Shown here in pieces: positions 1-9,481 of a stretch of DNA of 64,000 bases. The stretch's first letter is position 1. Every line of letters begins with the position of its first letter. Source of the stretch: Campylobacter concisus. GTDB lineage: Bacteria; Campylobacterota; Campylobacteria; Campylobacterales; Campylobacteraceae. The stretch lies in NCBI RefSeq assembly GCF_001891085.1, contig NZ_JXUP01000005.1, positions 1 through 64,000 of the forward strand. Direction: 5' to 3'. Under the pieces are notes generated by a model, which saw only the letters and a program-made list of their open reading frames with translations, did not search any database and had not been told where the DNA came from. A program made the translations under genes and the position numbers.

Positions 1-29
1 ACTAGACGAAAGGGTCATAAACCCAAAAA

Positions 30-105
30 TGGTGTCCTGCGTTGGATTCGAACCAACGGCCCCCTCATTAAAAGTGAGATGCTCTACCGACTGAGCTAGC
101 AAGAC
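30..105 (-). tRNA. tRNA-Lys (anticodon TTT)
   Basis: Read on the minus strand this is a complete 76-nt cloverleaf. The acceptor stem GTCTTGC pairs with GCAGGAC through one G-T pair, followed by discriminator A and an encoded CCA. The D arm is GCTC...GAGC. The anticodon loop CTTTTAA carries TTT and decodes AAA/AAG. The T arm has the usual GGTTCGAATCC. A strong promoter lies just upstream. No other tRNA is visible beside it. Confidence 0.96.
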
Positions 106-127
106 ATTTATTTAAAAAAGAATTGAG

Positions 128-156
128 ATTATACAAAAAACATTATTACATGTCAA
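128..156 (-). promoter_or_regulatory. sigma-70 promoter of tRNA-Lys
   Basis: On the minus strand there is a perfect TTGACA (151-156), a 17-bp spacer, and a perfect TATAAT (128-133). The expected start is about 15 bp upstream of the tRNA 5' end. A consensus -35 is unusual in Campylobacter, whose promoters generally rely on the -10 region, and fits a highly expressed stable RNA. Confidence 0.85.
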
Positions 157-652
157 GAAAAGGATGTTTAAAATTTGTTTTTAGCTAACATGGTTGCATG
201 GTTAGGTTGGTTTGGCATCAATAAGTTTTCAAAATAAAATATCTCATCAAGCCCACTTGCAAGATATGCGGACACCAAATGGATGAATATTGGATTTACT
301 AAGATATGTTTTTATTATAAAGTTTTTCTATATTAAGTATCTTACTTTTTAGCCTCATGCGAACAGTTATTGCTATACGATAGATGATGCGTAATTCGTT
401 GTAAAAATTGTGAATAATATGGATCAACGATATTGATTGTACATATGGCTAAATAAATTATTTTGAACTAATAAATTGATGCTATAGAGTTATTTAAAGA
501 CAGCATATATTTGAGATATTCACCTGAATAAATTCTAATTGTCTCGTGTAAGTTAAACCAAAATTATAGATAGTACTTGAAAAATATTTTAAACTGCAGT
601 CAATAAATAAAAATCTATAAGAACATAAATCTAGGATATTTAAGATTAGGAT
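157..652. other. gene-free AT-rich stretch
   Basis: About 500 bp between the tRNA promoter and the end of the rpsR operon. I find no open frame with a start and ribosome site and no RNA fold I recognise. A short plus-strand frame near 232-303 encodes a zinc-ribbon-like CKICGH segment but follows an in-frame stop and has no start. It may be a relict or chance. Confidence 0.5.
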
Positions 653-675
653 TAAACCCCATTAATAGGGGTTTA
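653..675 (-). terminator. hairpin downstream of rpsR
   Basis: Arms TAAACCCC and GGGGTTTA (8 bp) around the loop ATTAATA, 13 bp beyond the rpsR stop. The T-tract on the minus strand is weak, so termination is inferred from stem quality and position. Confidence 0.55.
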
Positions 676-688
676 ATAAATTAAATAA

Positions 689-949
689 TTATAGTCCATC
701 AAAAGGATTTGAAACTACATCTTTGCGATCTACTATGTAAGGTATAATAGCTGCATGACGAGCTCTTTTGATCGCTTTTTCTACCATTTCTTGATGTCTT
801 TTTGATGTGCCAGTTAAACGCCTTGGCATTATTTTAAATCTCTCTGATAAGCAATACTTCAAAAGAGAAGTATCCTTATAATCTATAAAATCAATTTTAG
901 CTTCTGTAAATTTACAATATTTGCGTGAATATTTTCTTTTTTCTGCCAT
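689..949 (-). CDS. rpsR: 30S ribosomal protein S18
   Basis: An 86-residue basic protein of normal length for bS18. It has the conserved core ([17 protein letters not shown], then [12 protein letters not shown]) that packs against S6 on the platform of the small subunit. It is the last gene of the rpsF-ssb-rpsR operon, 15 bp after ssb, an order conserved widely in bacteria. A hairpin follows the stop. S18 normally binds S6 as a heterodimer, and the two genes are co-transcribed here. Confidence 0.98.
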   Translation of the reverse strand: MAEKRKYSRKYCKFTEAKIDFIDYKDTSLLKYCLSERFKIMPRRLTGTSKRHQEMVEKAIKRARHAAIIPYIVDRKDVVSNPFDGL

Positions 950-964
950 TTTCTATCCTTTAAA

Positions 965-1522
965 TTAAAACGGTATTTCGTTGTCGCCATCAAAATTATC
1001 GGCGTCAATGTTTATATCAGGGATTTTCTCCTCATAGTACTCTTCTTGTGCTTTTTTATTTTGTGGTTGCATTTGCTGTCTTTGTGGTGCTGAATTTTGA
1101 TATCCACCATTGCCATAGCTATTAGTTGAACCATTATTTCGTTGTTGTGAGTACGAACTATTTTGATTAAATCCACCTTGACTTTGTCCATTAGCTCCGC
1201 TATTTCCGCCAAGCATCTCCATATTTTCAACTACGATTGAGTGTTTTGAACGGTTTTGTCCGTTGTTGTCGGTCCATTGATCAAATTTCAATCTTCCTTC
1301 AACCAGAAGTTTGGAGCCTTTGCTTAAATATTGATTTGCTATCTCAGCTGATTTGCCAAAGAACGATATGTCAATAAAGCATGTCTCTTCACGTTTTTCG
1401 CCGTTAGTATTAAATTTTCTAGTAACAGCAATACCGGAATTTCCTATAGCAGATCCACTAGTAGTGTATCTTAGCTCGATATCTCTTGTTAAATTCCCAA
1501 CTAGTACTACTTTATTGAACAT
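965..1522 (-). CDS. ssb: single-stranded DNA-binding protein
   Basis: A 185-residue SSB. Residues 1 to about 105 form the OB fold (start MFNKVVLVGNLTRDIELRY), which binds single-stranded DNA as a tetramer. A low-complexity Gly/Asn/Gln/Ser linker runs from about 106 to 165. The acidic tail ends in DNEIPF, the docking peptide for replication and repair partners (many SSBs end in DDDIPF). It lies between rpsF and rpsR, so its supply is tied to ribosomal protein synthesis. Confidence 0.98.
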   Translation of the reverse strand: MFNKVVLVGNLTRDIELRYTTSGSAIGNSGIAVTRKFNTNGEKREETCFIDISFFGKSAEIANQYLSKGSKLLVEGRLKFDQWTDNNGQNRSKHSIVVENMEMLGGNSGANGQSQGGFNQNSSYSQQRNNGSTNSYGNGGYQNSAPQRQQMQPQNKKAQEEYYEEKIPDINIDADNFDGDNEIPF

Positions 1523-1535
1523 TTTTTATCCTTGA

Positions 1536-1955
1536 TTATTCTTCTGTAAAAGTTTGCTCGTCTACTTTTTCAACTCTTGGCTCACGCGGTGCTCTTGGCT
1601 CGCGAGGCTCTTTTTTTATAGTTTGCTTGATACCTTTGCAAAGTCTTTCCCAAGCTGCGATTTCGCGTTTATTTTCATATTTAACGCTTAAAAATCTTAT
1701 GATATCTTCAGTGATCCTTACATTTCTTGTAAGTTCTGCAAGAAGCGCTGGTGGTGCTTTGTAATAGATAACAAAGTATGTTCCACGCTCGTATTTTTTG
1801 ATGGCATAGGCTAACTTTCTAGTACCCATCTCAACGACAGTAGCGATCTCGCCGCCGTTTTTTGTTATAACTTCTTTTACGAAGTCAACTTTAGCTTTAA
1901 CTTCCTCTTCCGTTAGTGTCGGCTTAAGAATAAATAAAAGCTCGTAATGTTTCAT
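1536..1955 (-). CDS. rpsF: 30S ribosomal protein S6
   Basis: A 139-residue bS6, the partner of S18 on the 30S platform. Residues 1-95 carry the ferredoxin-like fold ([36 protein letters not shown]). The C-terminus has a charged Pro/Arg/Glu-rich extension with repeated PREPR units, longer than in E. coli before modification. It is the first gene of rpsF-ssb-rpsR, with ribosome site AAGGAG six bases before the ATG. The short leader holds a small hairpin (1978-1992). Confidence 0.98.
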   Translation of the reverse strand: MKHYELLFILKPTLTEEEVKAKVDFVKEVITKNGGEIATVVEMGTRKLAYAIKKYERGTYFVIYYKAPPALLAELTRNVRITEDIIRFLSVKYENKREIAAWERLCKGIKQTIKKEPREPRAPREPRVEKVDEQTFTEE

Positions 1956-1977
1956 TTCTTCTCCTTATGGATATTTA

Positions 1978-2024
1978 GCTCACTTTGTGAGCAAGGATTT
2001 TGCTTTAAGCAAGGGTGGATTTTA
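1978..2024 (-). promoter_or_regulatory. rpsF leader: possible -10 box and hairpin
   Basis: On the minus strand TAAAAT (2019-2024) is a plausible -10 for the rpsF operon. Downstream is a perfect hairpin GCTCAC-AAA-GTGAGC (1978-1992), 22 bp before the rpsF start. S6:S18 complexes are known in other bacteria to bind a structured rpsF leader. Whether this hairpin does that, or ends the holA transcript, is not shown by sequence. Confidence 0.35.
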
Positions 2025-2032
2025 GCTTAAAG

Positions 2033-3031
2033 TTACTTAATATTTGCTGTTGATAAGAGATGTTGCAAATTTAAAATAGTTGATAATACAAAAATTTCTT
2101 TATCCATTTTTGTATTTGTTTTTAGCTCTAGCTCGGCTAAATTTAGCGTTTTAAATATCTCTAGATATGTATTTAAATTTAGTTTTAAGCTATTTGCTTT
2201 TAATAAATTTGCGACATTTACAGGCGGTTGATAACCAATTGCCTCATCTAAATTTAAGCGACCATTTACCTTTATATAAGAGTAAATTTTAAATAGCCTA
2301 AAAAATGCTTTGTAAAGCGAGTTTAGAAGAAAAATTTCATTAAAATTCGGATCTTCTAGATAGTTAAAAAAGTCGTTTTTTATATCTTTTAGAGCCATAA
2401 ATTTGTTAAAAAAATCGTCAAAATTTATCCCACCAAGTCCAAAAACTAGCCTTTTTATATCATCTTGTTCGATGTGAGTATTTAGGCTCTTTAACTTTGT
2501 TAGCTCGCTTGCTGCAAGGTATAAATTTTCATTATGTGTAAAGTAAAGCTCATAAAGTGCGTTTTTGGTTATGTTTAGACCAATTTTAGCTGCGCTTTTA
2601 GCTAGCAAATTTATCGCTTCATCTGGAGTTGATGGCTTAAAAAATCTCGCAAAATTTGTCCCAAAAGCCTTTTGCGTATCAAAAACTAGTTTCATATCGG
2701 ACTCATAAAGTTCAAATAAAAAGTAATTATCTTGGCTTTTTGAGCAAAGCGAGATGAGCTCTTTTAGCTCTTTTGCTGGGATCTTTTTGTCGCTTTTTAC
2801 ATAAAGGATATTTTTGCCGCCAAAAAGCGACTGCTCGCTTAGGTGAGAGCTTGCTTGCGCGTAGTTGTACTCGTCAAAATAAAGGCTTAATAGATTTGCA
2901 TCTTCGCTTGCGTAAAAGCTCAAAATTTCCTTGCCAAAAAGCTCGATCTGAAACTCATCTGCCCCAAAAAGCAAGAAGTAGTTGCTTAAATTTGCATTTG
3001 CTAAATTTAGCTCCAAATCTTTTCTATACAT
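2033..3031 (-). CDS. holA: DNA polymerase III subunit delta
   Basis: A 332-residue clamp-loader delta subunit, which opens the beta sliding clamp. The N-terminal NYFLLFGADEFQIELFGKEI stretch matches the family's degenerate AAA+ core without a Walker A motif, followed by a helical C-terminal domain. The frame stays open 30 codons further upstream, inside rnr. I choose the ATG at 3031, preceded by AAGAAAGA and overlapping the rnr stop by a few bases, because the family begins here. Expression is probably coupled to rnr. Sequence divergence from the E. coli protein is typical of epsilonproteobacteria. Confidence 0.85.
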   Translation of the reverse strand: MYRKDLELNLANANLSNYFLLFGADEFQIELFGKEILSFYASEDANLLSLYFDEYNYAQASSHLSEQSLFGGKNILYVKSDKKIPAKELKELISLCSKSQDNYFLFELYESDMKLVFDTQKAFGTNFARFFKPSTPDEAINLLAKSAAKIGLNITKNALYELYFTHNENLYLAASELTKLKSLNTHIEQDDIKRLVFGLGGINFDDFFNKFMALKDIKNDFFNYLEDPNFNEIFLLNSLYKAFFRLFKIYSYIKVNGRLNLDEAIGYQPPVNVANLLKANSLKLNLNTYLEIFKTLNLAELELKTNTKMDKEIFVLSTILNLQHLLSTANIK

Positions 3032-4943
3032 CGATCTTTCTTGCCACTTTTGCAAAAATTTTAGCACTTGCGATGTCGGCCTCTGTGATCTTGACGACAA
3101 GTTTTTGGAGTAAATTTGCACTGTATCCAGTTATAAAAATTCTAGCTCCAACAAAATGATCATCAAGCTTTGCGATCAAAACATTTTGGTTTTCGCTCAC
3201 GTAGCAACGTACCTCTTTGCCGATGTTTGCGGCTGCCCAGCGTGCAAATTTCCTATCCATAAAGTCGTAGGCTACCTTGTCGGCTTCTCTTTCAAGCTCA
3301 CTTAAATTTGCGCAGGTATTTTGGATGTTTAAAAGCAAGAAGTTGTAAAGCTTCTCATCTTTTGAAATTTTAGCCTTTAAAAGCCTGTGTAAAATGAGAT
3401 CAGAATACCTTCTAATGGGGCTTGTAAAGTGTGTATATCTGTCAAATCCAAGCCCAAAGTGACCCAAATTTTCGCTTGAATATTCAGCTTTTTTTTGAGA
3501 CTTGATGATGAGCTTATCTATCTCTTCTCGGTTGCCAAGTCCATCGGCTTTTAGCTGTATCTTTCTTATCAAATTTGCAAGATCGTTTTCGTAGGTAAAG
3601 TCAAGCCCCAGAAGTTGCAGGTCCTCAAGCAAGGTATCTATCTTTTTAAAATCAGGCGAAGCATGGTTTCTAAAAACGCCCTTTGTGATGAGCTTTGCGG
3701 CAGCTTTGTTCGCTAAAAGCATGCAGTCCTCGACAAGTCTATGTGAGTCAGAGTCGCTTTCAAATCTAGTTTGTAAAATTTGACCCTCTTCATCAAGACT
3801 CATTCTCAGCTCTTTTGTCCTAAAGTCAAATGCATGCAAAAGCCTTTTTTTGCGAAGCTTTGTGGTAAGTTTAAAAAGTAGCTTGACCCATGAAATTTCA
3901 CACTCTCTTTTGCCTTCTAAAATTTCATCGATCTCGTCGTAATTAAAGCGCCTTTTTGAAAGGATGATCGCTTCAAAAAGCTCCTCTTTTTTTACCTCAT
4001 TATTCGCATCAAGTGAAATTTTAAAGCAAAATGCAAGGCGCGGCACATCTGGCTTTAGCGAGCAGATATTTTCACTTAGCGCGCGTGGCAACATCGGCAC
4101 TGAAATGTGCGGAAAGTAGATAGAAAAGCCTCTTTTTTTAGCCTCGCTGTCAATAGCGCTATATGCGGTCACATACTCGCTTACATCAGCGATTGCGACA
4201 TAAATTTCTCGCTTTTTCTCATCAAAATATATGGCATCGTCAAAGTCTTTGGCATCGACTGGATCGATCGTACAAAACTCTAAATTTCTTAGATCAACTC
4301 TATTTGGATACATGCTAGCATCGACTTCGTCGCCAAAAGCCTTTGCCTCAAGCTCGCAGGCCTCGCTAAATTTATCGTTTTTATTATAAATAGCAAGCGA
4401 AATTTTCTCATCGCTTAATGGGTCTTCTAAATTTCCTAAAACCTCAACTATCTCGTTGTTTAGGTTATTTATCTTTAGTAGCGTCCCAAGTGGGAGCATC
4501 TTTAGGCTTTTTTGCGTCGCTTTTAAGGTCGTGCTTAGTCCAGTTTTTAAATTTACTCCTAAAATGGCCGCTCCAAAGCGTTTTGTATAGACCACACTTG
4601 TCTCATTTGCAAGCTTTAGACTCATCACTATCTTAGCGCTTTGGCGTTTTTTCTTAAGCGGTAAAAGCTTTGCTAACACGATATCGCCAAGGTGAGAGTT
4701 GTTTAAATTTTTATTTTCTACGATGATATCTTGCTTGAAGCGTTTATCAAACGGCATGATAAAGCCAGTTGCGTTTTGACTGATGTCTAGCTTGCCGCAG
4801 ACGTAGCCATTGTTTAGGTAAAATTTATCTTTATGTGAGCTTACGGCACCAAGATTTAAGAGATTGCGTAAGACTTCTTTGTCTTCGTTTGATATCTCTT
4901 TTTCTTTGATGCCGACAAGTAATGAAGTTAAAAATTCTTTCAC
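3024..4943 (-). CDS. rnr: ribonuclease R (RNB-family 3'-5' exoribonuclease)
   Basis: A 639-residue exoribonuclease that degrades structured RNA from the 3' end. Cold-shock-like OB domains occupy roughly residues 40-200. The RNB catalytic domain begins near 225, with the metal-binding aspartates in DPVDAKDFDD (227-236). The family signature near HFTSPIRRYSDL lies toward the end. It is shorter than E. coli RNase R (about 810), as in other campylobacters, and the C-terminal S1 region is reduced. The start overlaps the end of the HDOD gene by 4 bp, and holA overlaps its stop. Confidence 0.93.
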   Translation of the reverse strand: MKEFLTSLLVGIKEKEISNEDKEVLRNLLNLGAVSSHKDKFYLNNGYVCGKLDISQNATGFIMPFDKRFKQDIIVENKNLNNSHLGDIVLAKLLPLKKKRQSAKIVMSLKLANETSVVYTKRFGAAILGVNLKTGLSTTLKATQKSLKMLPLGTLLKINNLNNEIVEVLGNLEDPLSDEKISLAIYNKNDKFSEACELEAKAFGDEVDASMYPNRVDLRNLEFCTIDPVDAKDFDDAIYFDEKKREIYVAIADVSEYVTAYSAIDSEAKKRGFSIYFPHISVPMLPRALSENICSLKPDVPRLAFCFKISLDANNEVKKEELFEAIILSKRRFNYDEIDEILEGKRECEISWVKLLFKLTTKLRKKRLLHAFDFRTKELRMSLDEEGQILQTRFESDSDSHRLVEDCMLLANKAAAKLITKGVFRNHASPDFKKIDTLLEDLQLLGLDFTYENDLANLIRKIQLKADGLGNREEIDKLIIKSQKKAEYSSENLGHFGLGFDRYTHFTSPIRRYSDLILHRLLKAKISKDEKLYNFLLLNIQNTCANLSELEREADKVAYDFMDRKFARWAAANIGKEVRCYVSENQNVLIAKLDDHFVGARIFITGYSANLLQKLVVKITEADIASAKIFAKVARKIDV

Positions 4944-5758
4944 AAATTATCTTTGACTTTAGCGACAGCCATTAAGAACGTATCATGTCTAAAGCCATAT
5001 TCGTCAAGAAGCGGTAGTGTGTTTTGTATGCTTATATCATCAAGTTGATTAAAGATATTCACAGCTGTTTTTATGACTTTTAGGGCTTTTGCATAATCTT
5101 TTATATGATCTGGTGCCTCTTCTGGATTAGTTGAATATAATATTGAGCTACTAAGCTCTGTCTCAAGATTCCATTGTTCAAAAATTTTAGCTGTAACTTC
5201 TTCGTTTGACATATCTAAAATTTCTGTTTCAAATAATGAGAGATCAGTTGGGCTAGAAATATTTTTGATCTTTTCTCTAAAATCAACATCTTGTTTGCTT
5301 TCGACTAGCTCATGAGCAAGAACTATCTTGCCAATTTCAAGCATAAATGAAGCTGGAGAGAGAATTTCTAGACTCTTAGGATTAATCTTAGAGTGCCAGT
5401 TGTACATCAATGCATTCTGAATGATCGAGATATTTAAAAAATCTTGTGTAGTAATACCATAAGGCTCTAAATTTATAGAAAAACTCTTTTTGATAGTGCT
5501 TGAAAGCGCAAAACCACGAATGGTAGCCATACCAAAAAGAGAAATAGCTCTTGCGATGGTTGTGATCTCTTGAGAAAATCCATAAAGTGGAGAGTTTGCG
5601 GAACGTAGGATATTTGCTGTTAGCATCGGATCCTTTTCAACTACTTTTGTAAGATCGCTTATTGAGCTGTTTTCATCCGCGTGTAGGCGTTGAATTTGTA
5701 TAACTGTATCATCTAGCGGTGGAAGTGCTTTGATCTTTTTAAAAACTGATTCATTCAT
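4940..5758 (-). CDS. HDOD domain protein
   Basis: A 272-residue protein dominated by an HDOD domain (about residues 10-205), recognised from LPPLDDTVIQIQRL and DPMLTANILRSANSPLYGF. HDOD proteins resemble HD hydrolases without the full catalytic set and usually act in signalling or regulation. No output domain is fused to it. I prefer the ATG at 5758, with AAGAGA before it, over an upstream TTG that extends the frame by 14 codons. It heads the HDOD-rnr-holA operon, divergent from ilvC. Its specific role is unknown. Confidence 0.8.
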   Translation of the reverse strand: MNESVFKKIKALPPLDDTVIQIQRLHADENSSISDLTKVVEKDPMLTANILRSANSPLYGFSQEITTIARAISLFGMATIRGFALSSTIKKSFSINLEPYGITTQDFLNISIIQNALMYNWHSKINPKSLEILSPASFMLEIGKIVLAHELVESKQDVDFREKIKNISSPTDLSLFETEILDMSNEEVTAKIFEQWNLETELSSSILYSTNPEEAPDHIKDYAKALKVIKTAVNIFNQLDDISIQNTLPLLDEYGFRHDTFLMAVAKVKDNL

Positions 5759-5866
5759 TGAGTTATCTCTTTTTATTGAATTTTCAGCGTATTTTAGCAA
5801 AATAAATTATCATAAAACTTAAAATTAGTTTCCGTGTGTTTCAGCCGATTTTTTGCTGGCTAAAGT

Positions 5867-6924
<1,058 letters not shown>

Positions 6925-6927
6925 ACT

Positions 6928-8319
6928 TTGAGCGAAAAAAAAACTACAAAGAAGCGACCTGTAAAGAAAAAAACAGGTCGTTCTCATAATAAAACTTTCA
7001 TCGGTATAGGTGTCATAGCGGCTATTTTGATAATCGCGCTTGTTGCAGCTCTTAGCATTAAAAATAATGGGACACAGATAGCAAATAAAGTAGATGAAAC
7101 AAAGATAGAAAAGCAAATTTCTAAAAAAACTGAGCCAAAGGTTGCCAATAAAGAGAAAAAACAAGAATTTGAGAAGAGAAAATACCCTTTAAAATTTGAT
7201 GAAGATGAAAATTTAAGTAAAATTTTTACCGATCCTAAACATAAAAGCGAACTTACTTTAAAGCCGAAAATAGAGTCAAAAGAGCAAAAAAAGATAGTTG
7301 AAGTAAAAACTGAAATCAAAAAAGAAGAACCAAAAAAAGAGCAAAACGATACTAAAAATTTACTTGCAAGTTATAAAAACACAGAGCCTAGCGTAATAGA
7401 AAATGAACAAAAGATAGAGCCATTTTATAGCTCAAAAATCGAACAAAAAACCGAGTTAAAATCTCAAAATTTTGAAGTAAAAATCGATCAAAATAAAAGC
7501 GCTGAAATAGAAAAAAAAGAAAAATTCAAAAGCGAGAACACAAAAGTCGAGCCAGCTAAAAAAGCTGAAAATTTAACCACTAAAAAGATAGAAAAAACAA
7601 AATATGAAGAAAAGAATATAAAAAAAGATAGCTTTGAAGCGGTACCTTTTATGCCAAACGCCAGCATAAAAGGGCGCGCAAAGCTCGTCATTATAATAGA
7701 CGATGTGGCGACATTTGAACATGCAAGTATGATAAAATCGCTTGGCTTAAAAATTACGCCGTCTATTTTTCCAGCGACAAAGACTCATCCAGATACGCCA
7801 AATATCGCAAGAACATTTGAGTTTTACATGATACATCTTCCGATGCAAGCAAAACACTTTGATAGCCCAGAGATAGGAACTCTTACGATCAACGAGAGTT
7901 TTGAGAGCATGCACGAAAAGATAAAAAAGATACGCAAAGACTTCCCGCGTGCAAAATATACAAACAACCACACAGGATCACGCTTTACAAGCGATTTTGA
8001 TGCTATGGATAAGGCTTATAGGGCGCTGATAGAGCAGGGCTTTGTCTTTATTGATAGCAAAACTATCGCTCAAACCGCAGTAGCAAGAGCTGCAAAAAAA
8101 CATAATCAACCATACATCTCAAGAGATATATTTTTAGATGACGATCCATCGGCTAGCGCTGTTAGGCGTGAACTTGCGGCTGCTGTAAATTTGGCTAAAA
8201 AAAGAGGCTACGCGATTACCATTGGGCATCCAAAGAAAAATACGATTGCAGTGATAAAAGAGAGCAAAAATAATCTTTTAAAAGATGTTGATGTTGTTTA
8301 TTTAAAAGATATTTTATGA
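6928..8319 (+). CDS. divergent polysaccharide deacetylase family protein
   Basis: A 463-residue envelope protein. A basic cytoplasmic N-terminus precedes one membrane segment (about residues 24-43). A very Lys/Glu-rich linker follows to about residue 245. The C-terminal domain (about 250-463; KLVIIIDDV, TPSIFPATKTHP, YTNNHTGSRFT, DSKTI) matches the divergent polysaccharide deacetylase (YibQ-like) family. The start is a TTG only 3 bp after ilvC and without a good ribosome site, so translation probably depends on ilvC. An A9 run lies in codons 3-6. The substrate is unknown. The last 4 bp overlap dprA. Confidence 0.82.
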   Translation: MSEKKTTKKRPVKKKTGRSHNKTFIGIGVIAAILIIALVAALSIKNNGTQIANKVDETKIEKQISKKTEPKVANKEKKQEFEKRKYPLKFDEDENLSKIFTDPKHKSELTLKPKIESKEQKKIVEVKTEIKKEEPKKEQNDTKNLLASYKNTEPSVIENEQKIEPFYSSKIEQKTELKSQNFEVKIDQNKSAEIEKKEKFKSENTKVEPAKKAENLTTKKIEKTKYEEKNIKKDSFEAVPFMPNASIKGRAKLVIIIDDVATFEHASMIKSLGLKITPSIFPATKTHPDTPNIARTFEFYMIHLPMQAKHFDSPEIGTLTINESFESMHEKIKKIRKDFPRAKYTNNHTGSRFTSDFDAMDKAYRALIEQGFVFIDSKTIAQTAVARAAKKHNQPYISRDIFLDDDPSASAVRRELAAAVNLAKKRGYAITIGHPKKNTIAVIKESKNNLLKDVDVVYLKDIL

Positions 8320-9086
8320 GACTTGACTTTATCCCAGAGCCGTTAAATAGACTAAAAAATCCACCAAAACAGCTAAATTTTATCGGAGATACTTCGCTTT
8401 TATCTTTGCCAAAGATCGCAGTTGTTGGCTCAAGAAAGGCAAGTGTTTATACAAAAGAGTGCGTCACAGCACTTTGTACAGCACTAAAAAGTGCAAACGT
8501 CTGTGTGGTAAGTGGCGGAGCTATCGGCGTTGATATCGCGGCTCATAAAGCTGCTATTCCAAGAACGATTGGTATTTTTGCGAGCGGACTTGACACCATC
8601 TATCCAAGCCAAAATAAAGTGGCGATAAATGAAATTTACACCAAAGCCTTGGCTCTTAGTGAGTATGATGAAGGTGAGCCGCCACTTGCTTATAGATTTT
8701 TGGAGCGAAACCGCATAGTTGTGGGGCTTTGTGAAGCTCTAGTTGTCGCGCAAGCTGATCTTAAAAGTGGCTCAATGCAAAGTGCAAGGCTTGCAAACGA
8801 GCTTAAAATCCCAGTTTATGTACTGCCACAGCGCATGGGCGAAAGCGATGGGACAAATTTTTTGCTTGCAAATAAAAAAGCCGAGCTTATCGATAACTAT
8901 CATAAATTTGCTTCACTTTTTGGCGAGATTAAAGAGCAAGAAAAGACTAGTGACGAGATTTTAGAATTTTGTAAAAATGGCGTAAGTCTTGATGAAGTTT
9001 TAGCAAGATTTGGCGATATCATCTATGAGTACGAGCTTGAAGGGTTAGTTGAAATTTCAAATCTAAGAGTAAAGAGCGTGCTATGA
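8316..9086 (+). CDS. dprA: DNA-processing protein DprA
   Basis: A 256-residue DprA, which binds incoming single-stranded DNA and loads RecA during natural transformation. The Rossmann-like core is clear: VGSRKAS, VSGGAIGVDIAAHKAA, FASGLDTIYP, LERNRIVVGL and SGSMQSA. It lacks the N-terminal SAM-like domain of longer homologues, and a short C-terminal region (about 210-256) follows the core. It overlaps both neighbours by ATGA junctions, giving a coupled unit with the deacetylase-like gene and ruvX. It suggests competence in this organism. Confidence 0.95.
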   Translation: MRLDFIPEPLNRLKNPPKQLNFIGDTSLLSLPKIAVVGSRKASVYTKECVTALCTALKSANVCVVSGGAIGVDIAAHKAAIPRTIGIFASGLDTIYPSQNKVAINEIYTKALALSEYDEGEPPLAYRFLERNRIVVGLCEALVVAQADLKSGSMQSARLANELKIPVYVLPQRMGESDGTNFLLANKKAELIDNYHKFASLFGEIKEQEKTSDEILEFCKNGVSLDEVLARFGDIIYEYELEGLVEISNLRVKSVL

Positions 9087-9466
9087 GAGAGAAATTTATG
9101 GCTATTGATGTTGGGTTAAAGCGAATAGGGCTTGCTTTTGGTTTTGGCGAGATCGTGACTCCGCTTGAGCCAGTGCTTAGAAAAAATAGAAATCAAGCCG
9201 CAAGAGATGTGAGCCAAAAGGTAAATGAATATACCCCAGATACGCTGGTGGTGGGCGTGCCAATCGGTGGTAGTAGCGAAGATGAGATGAGAAGACGCAT
9301 CGAGCATTTTGTCTCACTTCTTGATGTAAAGGCAAATATTGTCTATCAAGATGAGGCCTTTAGCAGTAGTGAAGCTAGTGAAATTTACACAAATACAAAG
9401 CGAGATGGTAGGCTAGATAGCATTTCAGCCACTATTATTTTAAAAAGATATCTTGGGATAAATTAA
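9083..9466 (+). CDS. ruvX: YqgF/RuvX family RNase H-fold nuclease
   Basis: A 127-residue YqgF family protein with the RNase H-like fold. AIDVGLKRIGLAF holds the first catalytic Asp, VVGVPIG is the central strand, and YQDEAFSS and the final LDSISATIILKRYL complete the motifs. The family is linked to 16S rRNA 5' end maturation and Holliday junction resolution. It overlaps dprA by 4 bp and is the last gene of the ilvC-side operon, facing a convergent gene 15 bp away. Confidence 0.93.
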   Translation: MREKFMAIDVGLKRIGLAFGFGEIVTPLEPVLRKNRNQAARDVSQKVNEYTPDTLVVGVPIGGSSEDEMRRRIEHFVSLLDVKANIVYQDEAFSSSEASEIYTNTKRDGRLDSISATIILKRYLGIN

Positions 9467-9481
9467 AAAGTAAAAATCGGT

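Noticed and set aside
1012..1230. 72-residue minus-strand frame inside ssb
   Set aside because: It is an out-of-frame shadow of the repetitive ssb linker, without a ribosome site.
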